Source of the DNA: Gordius sp. MW1
Lineage: Eukaryota; Nematomorpha; Gordioida; Gordea; Gordiidae
Assembly: GCA_964036665.1 (NCBI GenBank)
Contig: OZ038532.1
Span: 12,976,537-13,040,536, forward strand
Direction of reading: 5' to 3'
DNA: 64,000 bases
Part shown: piece after piece, positions 1 to 11,140 of the stretch
How the letters are laid out: every line of letters begins with the position of its first letter
How positions within the stretch are numbered: position 1 is the first letter of the stretch
Notes under the pieces: generated by a model
Database searches by the model: none
Told to the model about the DNA's origin: nothing
The model's input: the letters and a program-made list of their open reading frames with translations, nothing else
Made by a program: the position numbers and the translations under genes

Positions 1-103
1 ACAAACTAATCGCAACAATAAAACGTTGTCTTTTGTCAAAATGATAGTTCTCGCAGCTTAAAACCTCTTTGCGGAAGTCAATCGAGGGTAATAGGATTCT
101 CAA

Positions 104-172
104 CTATAATAAATTTCGAAATTTAATATATAATTATATAATAGTGTTTTATTAGCTTCGGACAATCACCCC
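104..172. other. 69-bp non-satellite patch replacing 6 bp of a B monomer
   Basis: In this B monomer the sequence after GGATTCTCAA switches to 69 bases that match no other part of the window, then rejoins the satellite at TTATTTTTATAT. The equivalent place in the related block (5685-5690) holds only ATTGGC, so the net gain is 63 bp. The patch is very AT-rich and contains two perfect palindromes, then ends in a CACCCC string atypical of the satellite. I see no target-site duplication and no terminal inverted repeat, so a clean transposon insertion is not supported. Filler DNA captured during break repair, or a remnant of a small element, are both possible. Confidence 0.85.
110..140. repeat. Two adjacent perfect palindromes in the inserted patch
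   Basis: Bases 110-125 read TAAATTTCGAAATTTA, a perfect 16-bp palindrome centred on TTCGAA. Bases 127-140 read TATATAATTATATA, a perfect 14-bp palindrome. They are separated by one base and both lie inside the foreign 69-bp patch. Such sequences can extrude as hairpins and are prone to breakage. AT-rich DNA produces short palindromes by chance, but two side by side at exactly the only interruption of the array is noteworthy. Confidence 0.8.
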
Positions 173-2120
173 TTATTTTTATATATTTTTTTACGCTCTT
201 TCACATAGAATCGAAAAAAATAAATATTTTTACCTCAAAATTTTTCACATATTTTTCTTTCAACCGTATGCATCCGATGAAAGTTGTCGTTTTCGGACGT
301 GGTTTCCATGATAAAAAGTAAAAATTTATCAGAATCAGAAAACTATTACTTTGAAATCATGATCGCATAGTGCATTTTGAAAAATTAAGCACTCACGTTG
401 CGATACAACACACTAATCGCAACAATAAAACGTTGTCTTTTGTCAAAATGATAGTTCTCGCAGCTTAAAACCTCTTTGCGGAAGTCAATTGAGGGTAATA
501 GGATTCTCAAATTGGCTTACTTTTATATATTTTTTTACGCTCTTTCACATAGAATCGAAAAAAATAAATATTTTTACCTCAAAATTTTTCACATATTTTT
601 CTTTCAACCGTATGCATCCGATGAAAGTTGTCGTTTTCAGACGTGGTTTCTATCATCCCAAGTAAAAATTTATCAGAATCTGAAAACTATTACTTTGAAA
701 TCATGATCGCATAGAGCCATTTTCAAAAATTAAGCACTCACGTTGCGATACAACAAACTAATCGCAACAATTAAACGGTGTCTTATGTCAAAATGAATAG
801 TTCTGGCAGCTTAAAACCTCTTTTCGGAAGTAAATCGAGGATAATAGGATTCTCAAATTGGCTTACTTTTATATATTTTTTCATGCTCTTTCACATAGAA
901 TCGAAAAAAATTAATATTTTTACCTCAAAATTTTTCACATATTTTTCTCTGAACCGTATTCATCCGATGAAAGTTGTCGTTTTCAAACGTGGTTTCTATG
1001 ATCCCAAGTAAAAATTTATCAGAATCTGAAAACTATTACTTTGAAATCATGATCGCATAGAGCCATTTTCAAAAATTAAGCACTCACGTTGCGATACAAC
1101 AAACTAATCGCAACAATTAAACGTTGTCTTATGTCAATGAATAGTTCTGGCAGCTTAAAACCTCTTTTCGGAAGTAAATCGAGGATAATAGGATTCTCAA
1201 ATTGGCTTCCTTTTATATATTTTTTCATGCTCTTTCACATAGAATCGAAAAAAATAAATATTTTTACCTCAAAATTTTTCACATATTTTTCTTTCAACCG
1301 TATGCATCCGATTAAAGTTGTCGTTTTCGGACGTGGTTTCCATGATAAAAAGTAAAAATTTATCAGAATCAGAAAACTATGACTTTGAAACCATGATCGC
1401 ATAGTGCATTTTTGAAAAATTAAGCACTCACGTTGCGATACAACACACTAATCGCAACAATAAAACGTTGTCTTTTGTCAAAATGATAGTTCTCGCAGCT
1501 TAAAACCTCTTTGCGGAAGTCAATCGAGGGTAATAGGATTCTCAAATTGGCTTACTTTTATACATTTTTTTACGCTCTTTCACATAGAATCGAAAAAAAT
1601 AAATATTTTTACCTCAAAATTTTTCACATATTTTTCTTTCAACCGTATGCATCCGATGAAAGTTGTCGTTTTCAGACGTGGTTTCCATGATAAAAAGTAA
1701 AAATTTATCAGAATCAGAAAACTATTACTTTGAAATCATGATCGCATAGTGCATTTTTGAAAAATTAAGCACTCACGTTGCGATACAACAAACTAATCGC
1801 AACAATAAAACGTTGTCTTTTGTCAAAATGATAGTTTTCGCAGCTTAAAACCTCTTAGCGGAAGTCAATCGAGGGTAATAGGATTCTCAAATTGGCTTAT
1901 TTTTATATATTTTTTTACGCTCTTTCACATAGAATCGAAAAAAATAAATATTTTTACCTCAAAATTTTTCACATATTTTTCTTTGAACCGTATTTATCCG
2001 ATGAAAGTTGTCGTTTTCAGACGTGGTTTCTATGATCCCAAGTAAAATTTATCAGAATCTGAAAACTATTACTTTGAAATCTTGATCGCATAGAGCCATT
2101 TTCAAAAATTAAGCACTCAC

Positions 2121-2147
2121 GTTGCGATACAACAAACTAATCGCAAC
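2121..2147. other. 27-bp dyad, one per monomer (reference copy)
   Basis: GTTGCGAT and its exact reverse complement ATCGCAAC flank the 11-base spacer ACAACAAACTA. The element recurs about every 345 bp through the window. The spacer varies in some copies (ACAACACACTA near 405, 1440 and 5927) while the arms stay intact. Some lineages lose an arm: ATCTTAAC on the right (for example near 32003 and 36453) and GTTGGAAT on the left (near 3850, 7647, 19736 and 47043). No compensating change appears, which argues against an RNA stem under selection but leaves a DNA-binding site possible. Confidence 0.8.
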
Positions 2148-2156
2148 AATAAAACG

Positions 2157-2390
2157 TTGTCTTATGTCAAAATGAATAGTTCTGGCAGCTTAAAACCTCT
2201 TTTCGGAAGTAAATCGAGGATAATAGGATTCTCAAATTGGCTTACTTTTATATATTTTTTCATGCTCTTTCACATAGAATCGAAAAAAATAAATATTTTT
2301 ACCTCAAAATTTTTCACATATTTTTCTTTCAACCGTATGCATCCGATGAAAGTTGTCGTTTTCAGACGTGGTTTCCATGATAAAAAGTAA
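2157..2390 (+). other. Recurring 77-codon frame of class A monomers, judged non-coding
   Basis: A frame open from a TTG codon (72 codons if the internal ATG is used) to the TAA of AAAAAGTAA is present in most class A copies. The product would be rich in Phe, Ile, Lys and Tyr, with a hydrophobic stretch near residues 28-40 from the T-rich segment. I judge it not to be a gene. Class B copies close the same frame early, class C copies shift it by the 25-bp loss, variation is as frequent inside the frame as outside, and there is no ribosome-binding or promoter context. Its repetition simply mirrors the repetition of the monomer. Confidence 0.75.
2283..2325. other. A/T-tract cluster of the monomer (reference copy)
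   Basis: An A7 run, a T5 run, an A4T5 run and another T5 run follow each other with centres about 12-13 bp apart, including AAAAATA-AA-TATTTTT as a short inverted repeat. Runs of this kind curve DNA when in phase with the helix; the spacing here is somewhat above one turn, so the degree of curvature is uncertain. The A-run length is the most variable part of the monomer (about 7 to 12 A) and the segment hosts the class C deletion. Confidence 0.6.
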
Positions 2391-2465
2391 AAATTTATCA
2401 GAATCAGAAAACTATTACTTTAAAATCATGATCGCATATGCATTTTTGAAAAATTAAGCACTCAC

Positions 2466-2810
2466 GTTGCGATACAACAAAATAATCGCAACAATAAAAC
2501 GTTGTCTTTTGTCAAAATGATAGTTCTCGCAGCTTAAAACCTCTTTGCGGAAGTCAATCGAGGGTAATAGGATTCTCAAATTGGCTTACTTTTATATATT
2601 TTTTTACGCTCTTTCACATAGAATCGAAAAAAATAAATATTTTTCCCTCAAAATTTTTCACATATTTTTCTTTGAACCGTATTCATCCGATGAAAGTTGT
2701 CGTTTTCAGACGTGGTTTCTATGATCCCAAGTAAAAATTTATCAGAATCTGAAAACTATTACTTTGAAATCATGATCGCATAGAGCCATTTTCAAAAATT
2801 AAGCACTCAC
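2466..2810 (+). repeat. Representative class B monomer (345 bp)
   Basis: This copy is used as the reference for class B. It has TTTTGTCAAAATGATAG, TTCTCGCAGC, CTCTTTGCGGAAGTCAATCG, AGGGTAATAGG and TTTTTTTACGCTC where class A has its own bases. Its tail is the GATCCCAAG / AGAGCCATTTTC type. The single-base difference ATGATAG versus ATGAATAG puts a stop six codons further on, at GCAGCTTAA, so the frame that is open in class A is closed here. Together with the preceding A copy it makes the 690-bp dimer seen through much of the array. Confidence 0.93.
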
Positions 2811-5800
2811 GTTGCGATACAACAAACTAATCGCAACAATTAAACGTTGTCCTATGTCAAAATGAATAGTTCTGGCAGCTTAAAACCTCTTTTCGGAAGT
2901 AAATCGAGGATAATAGGATTCTTAAATTGGCTTACTTTTATATATTTTTTCATGCTCTTTCACATAGAATCGAAAAAAATAAATATTTTTACCTCAAAAT
3001 TTTTCACATATTTTTCTTTCAACCGTATGCATCCGATGAAAGTTGTCGTTTTCAGACGTGGTTTCTATGATCCCAAGTAAAAATTTATCAGAATCTGAAA
3101 ACTATTACTTTGAAATCATGATCGCATAGAGCCATTTTAAAAAATTAAGCACTCACGTTGCGATATAACAAACTAATCGCAACAATAAAACGTTGTCTTT
3201 TATCAAAATGATAGTTCTCGCATCTTAAAACCTCTTTGCGGAAGTCAATCGAGGGTAATAGGATTCTCAAATTGGCTTACTTTTATATATTTTTTTACGC
3301 TCTTTCACATAGAATCGAAAGAAATAAATATTTTTACCTCAAAATTTTTCACATATTTTTCTTTGAACCGTATTCATCCGATGAAAGTTGTCGTTTTCAG
3401 ACGTGGTTTCTATGATCCCAAGTAAAAATTTATCAGAATCTAAAAACTATTACTTTGAAATCATAATCGCATAGAGCAGTTTGTAAAAATTAAGCACTCA
3501 CGTTGCGATACAACAAACTAATCGCAACAATAAAACGTTGTCTTATGTCAAAATGAATAGTTCTGGCAGCTTAAAACCTCTTTTCGGAAGTAAATCGAGG
3601 ATAATAAGATTCTCAAATTGGCTTACTTTTATATATTTTTTTATGCTCTTTCACATAGAATCGAAAAAAATAAATATTTTTACCTCAAAATTTTTCACAT
3701 ATTTTTATTTCAACTGTATGCATCCGATGAAAGTTGTCGTTTTCAGACGTGGTTTCGATAATAAAAAGTAAAAATTTATCAGAATCAGAAAACTATTACT
3801 TTGAAATCATGATCGCATAGTGCATTTTTGAAAAATTAAGCACTCACGTTGGAATACAACAAACTAATCGCAACAATAAAACGTTGTCTTTTGTCAAAAT
3901 GATAGTTCTCGCAGCTTAAAACCTCTTTGCGGAAGTCAATCGAGGGTAATAGGATTCTGAAATTGGCTTACTTTTATATATATTTTTACGCTCTTTTACA
4001 TAGAATCGAAAAAAATAAATATTTTTACCTGAAAATACACATATTTTTCTCTGAACCGTATTCATCCGATGAAAGTTGTCGTTTTCAGACGTGGTTTCTA
4101 TGATCCCAAGTAAAAATTTATCAGAATCTGAAAACTATTACTTTGAAATCATGATCGCATAGTGCATTTTTGAAAAATTAAGCACTCACGTTGCGATACA
4201 ACAAACTAATCGCAACAATAAAACGTTGTCTTTTGTCAAAATGATAGTTTTCGCAGCTTAAAACCTCTTTGCGGAAGTCAATTGAGGGTAATAGGATTCT
4301 CAAATTGGCTTACTTTTATATATTTTTTTACGCTCTTTCACATAGAATCGAAAAAAATAAATATTTTTACCTCAAAATTTTTCACATATTTTTCTTTCAA
4401 CCGTATGCATCCGATGAAAGTTGTCGTTTTCAGACGTGGTTTCTATCATCCCAAGTAAAAATTTATCAGAATCTGAAAACTATTACTTTGAAATCATGAT
4501 CGCATAGAGCCATTTTCAAAAATTAAGCACTCACGTTGCGATACAACAAACTAATCGCAACAATTAAACGGTGTCTTATGTCAAAATGAATAGTTCTGGC
4601 AGCTTAAAACCTCTTTTCGGAAGTAAATCGAGGATAATAGGATTCTCAAGTTGGCTTACTTTTATATATTTTTTCATGCTCTTTCACATAGAATCGAAAA
4701 AAATTAATATTTTTACCTCAAAATTTTTCACATATTTTTCTCTGAACCGTATTCATCCGATGAAAGTTGTCGTTTTCAGACGTTGTTTCCATGATAAAAA
4801 GTAAAAATTTATCAGAATCAGAAATCTATTACTTTGAAATCATGATCGCATAGTGCATTTTTGAAAAATTAAGCACTTTGTTGCGATACAACAAACTAAC
4901 CGCAACTATAAAACGTTGTCTTTTGTCAAAATGATAGTTCTCGCAGCTTAAAACATCTTTGCGGAAGTCAATCGCGGGTAATAGGATTCTCAAATTGGCT
5001 TACTTTTATACATTTTTTTACGCTCTTTCACATAGAATCGAAAAAAATAAATATTTTTACCTCAAAATTTTTCACATATTTTTCTTTGAACCGTATTCAT
5101 CCGGTGAAAGTTGTCGTTTTCAGACGTGGTTTCTATGATCCCAAGTAAAAATTTATCAGAATCTGAAAACTATTACTTTGAAATCATGATCGCATAGAGC
5201 CATTTTCAAAAATTAAGCACTCACGTTGCGATTCAACAAACTAATCGCAACAATAAAACGTTGTCTTATGTCAAAATGAATAGTTCTGGCAGCTTAAAAC
5301 CTCTTTTCGGAAGTAAATCGAGGATAATAGGATTCTCAAATTGGCTTACTTTTATATATTTTTTCATGCTCTTTCACATAGAATCGAAAAAAATAAATAT
5401 TTTTACCTCAAAATTTTTCACATATTTTTCTTTCAACCGTATGCATCCGATGAAAGTTGTCGTTTTCAGACGTGGTTTCCATGATAAAAAGTAAAAATTT
5501 ATCAGAATTAGAAAACTATTACTTTGAAATCATGATCGCATAGTGCATTTTTGAAAAATTAAGCACTCACGTTGCGATACAACAAACTAATCGCAACAAT
5601 AAAACGTTGTCTTTTGTCAAAATGATAGTTCTCGCAGCTTAAAACCTCTTTGCGGAAGTCAATCGAGGGTAATAGGATTCTCAAATTGGCTTATTTTTAT
5701 ATATTTTTTTACGCTCTTTCACATAGAATCGAAAAAAATAAATATTTTTACCTCAAAATTTTTCACATATTTTTCTTTCAACCGTATGCATCCGATGAAA

Positions 5801-8800
5801 GTTGTCGTTTTCGGACGTGGTTTCCATGATAAAAAGTAAAAATTTATCAGAATCAGAAAACTATTACTTTGAAATCATGATCGCATAGTGCATTTTTGAA
5901 AAATTAAGCACTCACGTTGCGATACAACACACTAATCGCAACAATAAAACGTTGTCTTTTGTCAAAATGATAGTTCTCGCAGCTTAAAACCTCTTTGCGG
6001 AAGTCAATTGAGGGTAATAGGATTCTCAAATTGGCTTACTTTTATATATTTTTTTACGCTCTTTCACATAGAATCGAAAAAAATAAATATTTTTACCTCA
6101 AAATTTTTCACATATTTTTCTTTCAACCGTATGCATCCGATGAAAGTTGTCGTTTTCAGACGTGGTTTCTATCATCCCAAGTAAAAATTTATCAGAATCT
6201 GAAAACTATTACTTTGAAATCATGATCGCATAGAGCCATTTTCAAAAATTAAGCACTCACGTTGCGATACAACAAACTAATCGCAACAATTAAACGGTGT
6301 CTTATGTCAAAATGAATAGTTCTGGCAGCTTAAAACCTCTTTTCGGAAGTAAATCGAGGATAATAGGATTCTCAAATTGGCTTACTTTTATATATTTTTT
6401 CATGCTCTTTCACATAGAATCGAAAAAAATTAATATTTTTACCTCAAAATTTTTCACATATTTTTCTCTGAACCGTATTCATCCGATGAAAGTTGTCGTT
6501 TTCAAACGTGGTTTCTATGATCCCAAGTAAAAATTTATCAGAATCTGAAAACTATTACTTTGAAATCATGATCGCATAGAGCCATTTTCAAAAATTAAGC
6601 ACTCACGTTGCGATACAACAAACTAATCGCAACAATTAAACGTTGTCTTATGTCAAAATGAATAGTTCTGGCAGCTTAAAACCTCTTTTCGGAAGTAAAT
6701 CGAGGATAATAGGATTCTCAAATTGGCTTCCTTTTATATATTTTTTCATGCTCTTTCACATAGAATCGAAAAAAATAAATATTTTTACCTCAAAATTTTT
6801 CACATATTTTTCTTTCAACCGTATGCATCCGATGAAAGTTGTCGTTTTCAGACGTGGTTTCCATGATAAAAAGTAAAAATTTATCAGAATCAGAAAACTA
6901 TTACTTTGAAATCATGATCGCATAGTGCATTTTTGAAAAATTAAGCACTCACGTTGCGATACAACAAACTAATCGCAACAATAAAACGTTGTCTTTTGTC
7001 AAAATGATAGTTCTCGCAGCTTAAAACCTCTTTGCGGAAGTCAATCGAGGGTAATAGGATTCTCAAATTGGCTTACTTTTATATATTTTTTTACGCTCTT
7101 TCACATAGAATCGAAAAAAATAAATATTTTTACCTCAAAATTTTTCACATATTTTTCTTTGAACCGTATTCATCCGATGAAAGTTGTCGTTTTCAGACGT
7201 GGTTTCTATCATCCCAAGTAAAAATTTATCAGAATCTGAAAACTATTACTTTGAAATCATGATCGCATAGAGCCATTTTCAAAAATTAAGCACTCACGTT
7301 GCGATACAACAAACTAATCGCAACAATTAAACGGTGTCTTATGTCAAAATGAATAGTTCTGGCAGCTTAAAACCTCTTTTCGGAAGTAAATCGAGGATAA
7401 TAAGATTCTCAAATTGGCTTACTTTTATATATTTTTTTATGCTCTTTCACATAGAATCGAAAAAAATAAATATTTTTACCTCAAAATTTTTCACATATTT
7501 TTATTTCAACTGTATGCATCCGATGAAAGTTGTCGTTTTCAGACGTGGTTTCGATAATAAAAAGTAAAAATTTATCAGAATCAGAAAACTATTACTTTGA
7601 AATCATGATCGCATAGTGCATTTTTGAAAAATTAAGCACTCACGTTGGAATACAACAAACTAATCGCAACAATAAAACGTTGTCTTTTGTCAAAATGATA
7701 GTTCTCGCAGCTTAAAACCTCTTTGCGGAAGTCAATCGAGGGTAATAGGATTCTGAAATTGGCTTACTTTTATATATATTTTTACGCTCTTTTACATAGA
7801 ATCGAAAAAAATAAATATTTTTACCTGAAAATACACATATTTTTCTCTTTTCTCTGAACCGTATTCATCCGATGAAAGTTGTCGTTTTCAGACGTGGTAT
7901 CTATGATCCCAAGTAAAAATTTATCAGAATCTGAAAACTATTACTTTGAAATCATGATCGCATAGTGCATTTTTGAAAAATTAAGCACTCACGTTGCGAT
8001 ACAACAAACTAATCGCAACAATAAAACGTTGTCTTTTGTCAAAATGATAGTTCTCGCAGCTTAAAACCTCTTTGCGGAAGTCAATTGAGGGTAATAGGAT
8101 TCTCAAATTGGCTTACTTTTATATATTTTTTTACGCTCTTTCACATAGAATCGAAAAAAATAAATATTTTTACCTCAAAATTTTTCACATATTTTTCTTT
8201 CAACCGTATGCATCCGATGAAAGTTGTCGTTTTCAGACGTGGTTTCGATAATAAAAAGTAAAAATTTATCAGAATCAGAAAACTATTACTTTGAAATCAT
8301 GATCGCATAGTGCATTTTTGAAAAATTAAGCACTCACGTTGGAATACAACAAACTAATCGCAACAATAAAACGTTGTCTTTTGTCAAAATGATAGTTCTC
8401 GCAGCTTAAAACCTCTTTGCGGAAGTCAATCGAGGGTAATAGGATTCTGAAATTGGCTTACTTTTATATATATTTTTACGCTCTTTTACATAGAATCGAA
8501 AAAAATAAATATTTTTACCTGAAAATACACATATTTTTCTCTGAACCGTATTCATCCGATGAAAGTTGTCGTTTTCAGACGTGGTTTCTATGATCCCAAG
8601 TAAAAATTTATCAGAATCTGAAAACTATTACTTTGAAATCATGATCGCATAGAGCCATTTTCAAAAATTAAGCACTCACGTTGCGATACAACAAACTAAT
8701 CGCAACAATTAAACGTTGTCTTATGTCAAAATGAATAGTTCTGGCAGCTTAAAACCTCTTTTCGGAAGTAAATCGAGGATAATAGGATTCTCAAATTGGC

Positions 8801-9376
8801 TTCCTTTTATATATTTTTTCATGCTCTTTCACATAGAATCGAAAAAAATAAATATTTTTACCTCAAAATTTTTCACATATTTTTCTTTCAACCGTATGCA
8901 TCCGATGAAAGTTGTCGTTTTCAGACGTGGTTTCCATGATAAAAAGTAAAAATTTATCAGAATCAGAAAACTATTACTTTGAAATCATAATCGCATAGTG
9001 CATTTTTGAAAAATTAAGCACTCACGTTGCGATACAACAAACTAATCGCAACAATAAAACGTTGTCTTTTGTCAAAATGATAGTTCTCGCAGCTTAAAAC
9101 CTCTTTGCGGAAGTCAATCGAGGGTAATTGGATTCTCAAATTGGCTTACTTTTATATATTTTTTTACGCTCTTTCACATAGAATCGAAAAAAATAAATAT
9201 TTTTATTTTTACCTCAAAATTTTTCACATATTTTTCTTTAAACCGTATTCATCCGGTGAAAGTTGTCGTTTTCAGACGTGGTTTCTATGATATCAAGTAA
9301 AAATTTATCAGAATCTGAAAACTATTACTTTGAAATCATGATCGCATAGAGCCATTTTCAAAAATTAAGCACTCAC

Positions 9377-10757
9377 GTTGCGATACAACAAACTAATCGC
9401 AACAATTAAACGTTGTCTTATGTCAAAATGAATAGTTCTGGCAGCTTAAAACCTCTTTTCGGAAGTAAATCGAGGATAATAGGATTCTCAAATTGGCTTA
9501 CTTTTATATATTTTTTCATGCTCTTTCACATAGAATCGAAAAAAATAAATATTTTTACCTCAAAATTTTTCACATATTTTTCTTTCAACCGTATGCATCC
9601 GATGAAAGTTGTCGTTTTCGGACGTGGTTTCCATGATAAAAAGTAGAAATTAATCAGAATCAGAAAACTATGACTTTGAAATCATGATCGCATAGTGCAT
9701 TTTTGAAAAATTAAGCACTCACGTTGCGATACAACACACTAATCGCAACAATAAAACGTTGTCTTTTGTCAAAATGATAGTTCTCGCAGCTTAAAACCTC
9801 TTTGCGGAAGTCAATCGAGGGTAATAGGATTCTCAAATTGGCTTACTTTTATACATTTTTTTACGCTCTTTCACATAGAATCGAAAAAAATAAATATTTT
9901 TACCTCAAAATTTTTCACATATTTTTCTTTGAACCGTATTCATCCGGTGAAAGTTGTCGTTTTCAGACGTGGTTTCTATGATCCCAAGTAAAAATTTATC
10001 AGAATCTGAAAACTATTACTTTGAAATCATGATCGCATAGAGCCATTTTCAAAAATTAAGCACTCACGTTGCGATACAACAAACTAATCGCAACAATTAA
10101 ACGTTGTCTTATGTCAAAATGAATAGTTCTGGCAGCTTAAAACCTCTTTTCGGAAGTAAATCGAGGATAATAGGATTCTCAAATTGGCTTACTTTTATAT
10201 ATTTTTTCATGCTCTTTCACATAGAATCGAAAAAAATAAATATTTTTACCTCAAAATTTTTCACATATTTTTTTTCAACCGTATGCATCCGATGAAAGTT
10301 GTCGTTTTCGGACGTGGTTTCCATGATAAAAAGTAGAAATTAATCAGAATCAGAAAACTATGACTTTGAAATCATGATCGCATAGTGCATTTTTGAAAAA
10401 TTAAGCACTCACGTTGCGATACAACACACTAATCGCAACAATAAAACGTTGTCTTTTGTCAAAATGATAGTTCTCGCAGCTTAAAACCTCTTTGCGGAAG
10501 TCAATCGAGGGTAATAGGATTCTCAAATTGGCTTACTTTTATACATTTTTTTACGCTCTTTCACATAGAATCGAAAAAAATAAATATTTTTACCTCAAAA
10601 TTTTTCACATATTTTTCTTTGAACCGTATTCATCCGGTGAAAGTTGTCGTTTTCAGACGTGGTTTCTATGATCCCAAGTAAAATTTTTTCAGAATCTGAA
10701 AACTATTACTTTGAAATCATGATCGCATAGAGCCATTTTCAAAAATTAAGCACTCAC
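9377..10757 (+). repeat. Two adjacent near-identical A-B dimers (690 bp each)
   Basis: The A monomers beginning at the dyads near 9377 and 10068 share AAGTAGAAATTAATCAG and AACTATGACTTTG tails. Both are followed by B monomers with TTTATACATTTTTTTACGC and CATCCGGTGAAAG. The offset is 691 bp. The second A copy has lost four bases in ATTTTTCTTTCAACC, so the dimers were duplicated before that loss. This is the clearest simple dimer repeat in the left domain. Confidence 0.82.
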
Positions 10758-11140
10758 GTTGCGATACAACAAACTAATCGCAACAATAAAACGTTGTCTT
10801 TTGTCAAAATGAATAGTTCTGGCAGCTTAAAACCTCTTTTCGGAAGTAAATCGAGGATAATAGGATTCTCAAATTGGCTTACTTTTATATATTTTTTCAC
10901 GCTCTTTCACATAGAATCGAAAAAAATAAATATTTTTACCTCAAAATTTTTCACATATTTTTCTTTCAACCGTATGCATCCGATGAAAGTTGTCGTTTTC
11001 AGACGTGGTTTCCATGATAAAAAGTAAAAATTTATCAGAATCAGAAAACTATTACTTTGAAATCATGATCGCATAGTGCATTTTTGAAAAATTAAGCACT
11101 CACGTTGCGATACAACAAACTAATCGCAACAATAAAACGT

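Larger units (their letters stand above)
1..1320 (+). repeat. Left-end block, copied at about 5582-6840
   Basis: Four monomers (B, B, A, A) match 5582-6840 in order and in private variants, such as GTCAATTGAGG near 485/6004, CTATCATCCC near 651/6170 and TTTTCAAACG near 982/6501. The offset is 5581 before the 69-bp patch and 5519 after it, about 16 monomers. Because the second copy has the normal ATTGGC, the patch most simply arrived after the duplication. A third partial copy of the middle part lies near 4226-4755. The right limit is set where shared variants stop, so it is approximate. Confidence 0.8.
2121..2465 (+). repeat. Representative class A monomer (345 bp)
   Basis: This copy is used as the reference for class A. 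Diagnostic features are ATGTCAAAATGAATAG followed by TTCTGGCAGC, CTCTTTTCGGAAGTAAATCG, GAGGATAATAGG, and TTTTTTCATGCTC. It begins with the 27-bp dyad and continues through an A/T-tract segment to a GATAAAAAG tail followed by ATATGCATTTTTG. The ATG (not TTG) at the head and the extra A in ATGAATAG separate it from class B. Class A copies alternate with B over most of the left 19 kb. Confidence 0.93.
1321..9376 (+). repeat. Irregular A/B monomers, first domain
   Basis: About 23 monomers alternate between A and B, with occasional BB or AA neighbours, rather than in strict dimers. Recurrent variants tie distant copies together: the GATAATAAAAAG tail with GTTGGAATAC and GATTCTGAAATTGG recurs near 3540-4100, 7334-7860 and 8240-8560. 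Nothing but satellite is visible, and no GGATCC site was seen. Two short private tandem duplications occur at 7842-7855 and 9200-9211. Confidence 0.85.

Noticed and set aside
104-172. Transposon or MITE insertion
   Set aside because: No terminal inverted repeats at the edges, no target-site duplication, and 6 bp of satellite are missing, so an intact element is not supported.
476-706. 76-codon frame recurring in several B monomers (also 4269, 5995, 7032)
   Set aside because: It begins at TTG in TTGCGGAAG, runs across the monomer tail, and simply repeats because the block was duplicated. Other B copies stop it or shift it.
2203-2220. CENP-B-box-like string TTCGGAAGTAAATCGAGG in class A monomers
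   Set aside because: The mammalian box needs TTCG, four bases, A, two bases, then CGGG. Here the spacing is off by two bases and CGAGG replaces CGGG, so it is not a match.
2218-2260. Promoter-like TATA strings and hydrophobic membrane segment in the translated frame
   Set aside because: TATATATTTT and similar strings are expected in 71% A+T repeat DNA, and the hydrophobic stretch comes from a T-rich run read in frame. There is no associated gene.
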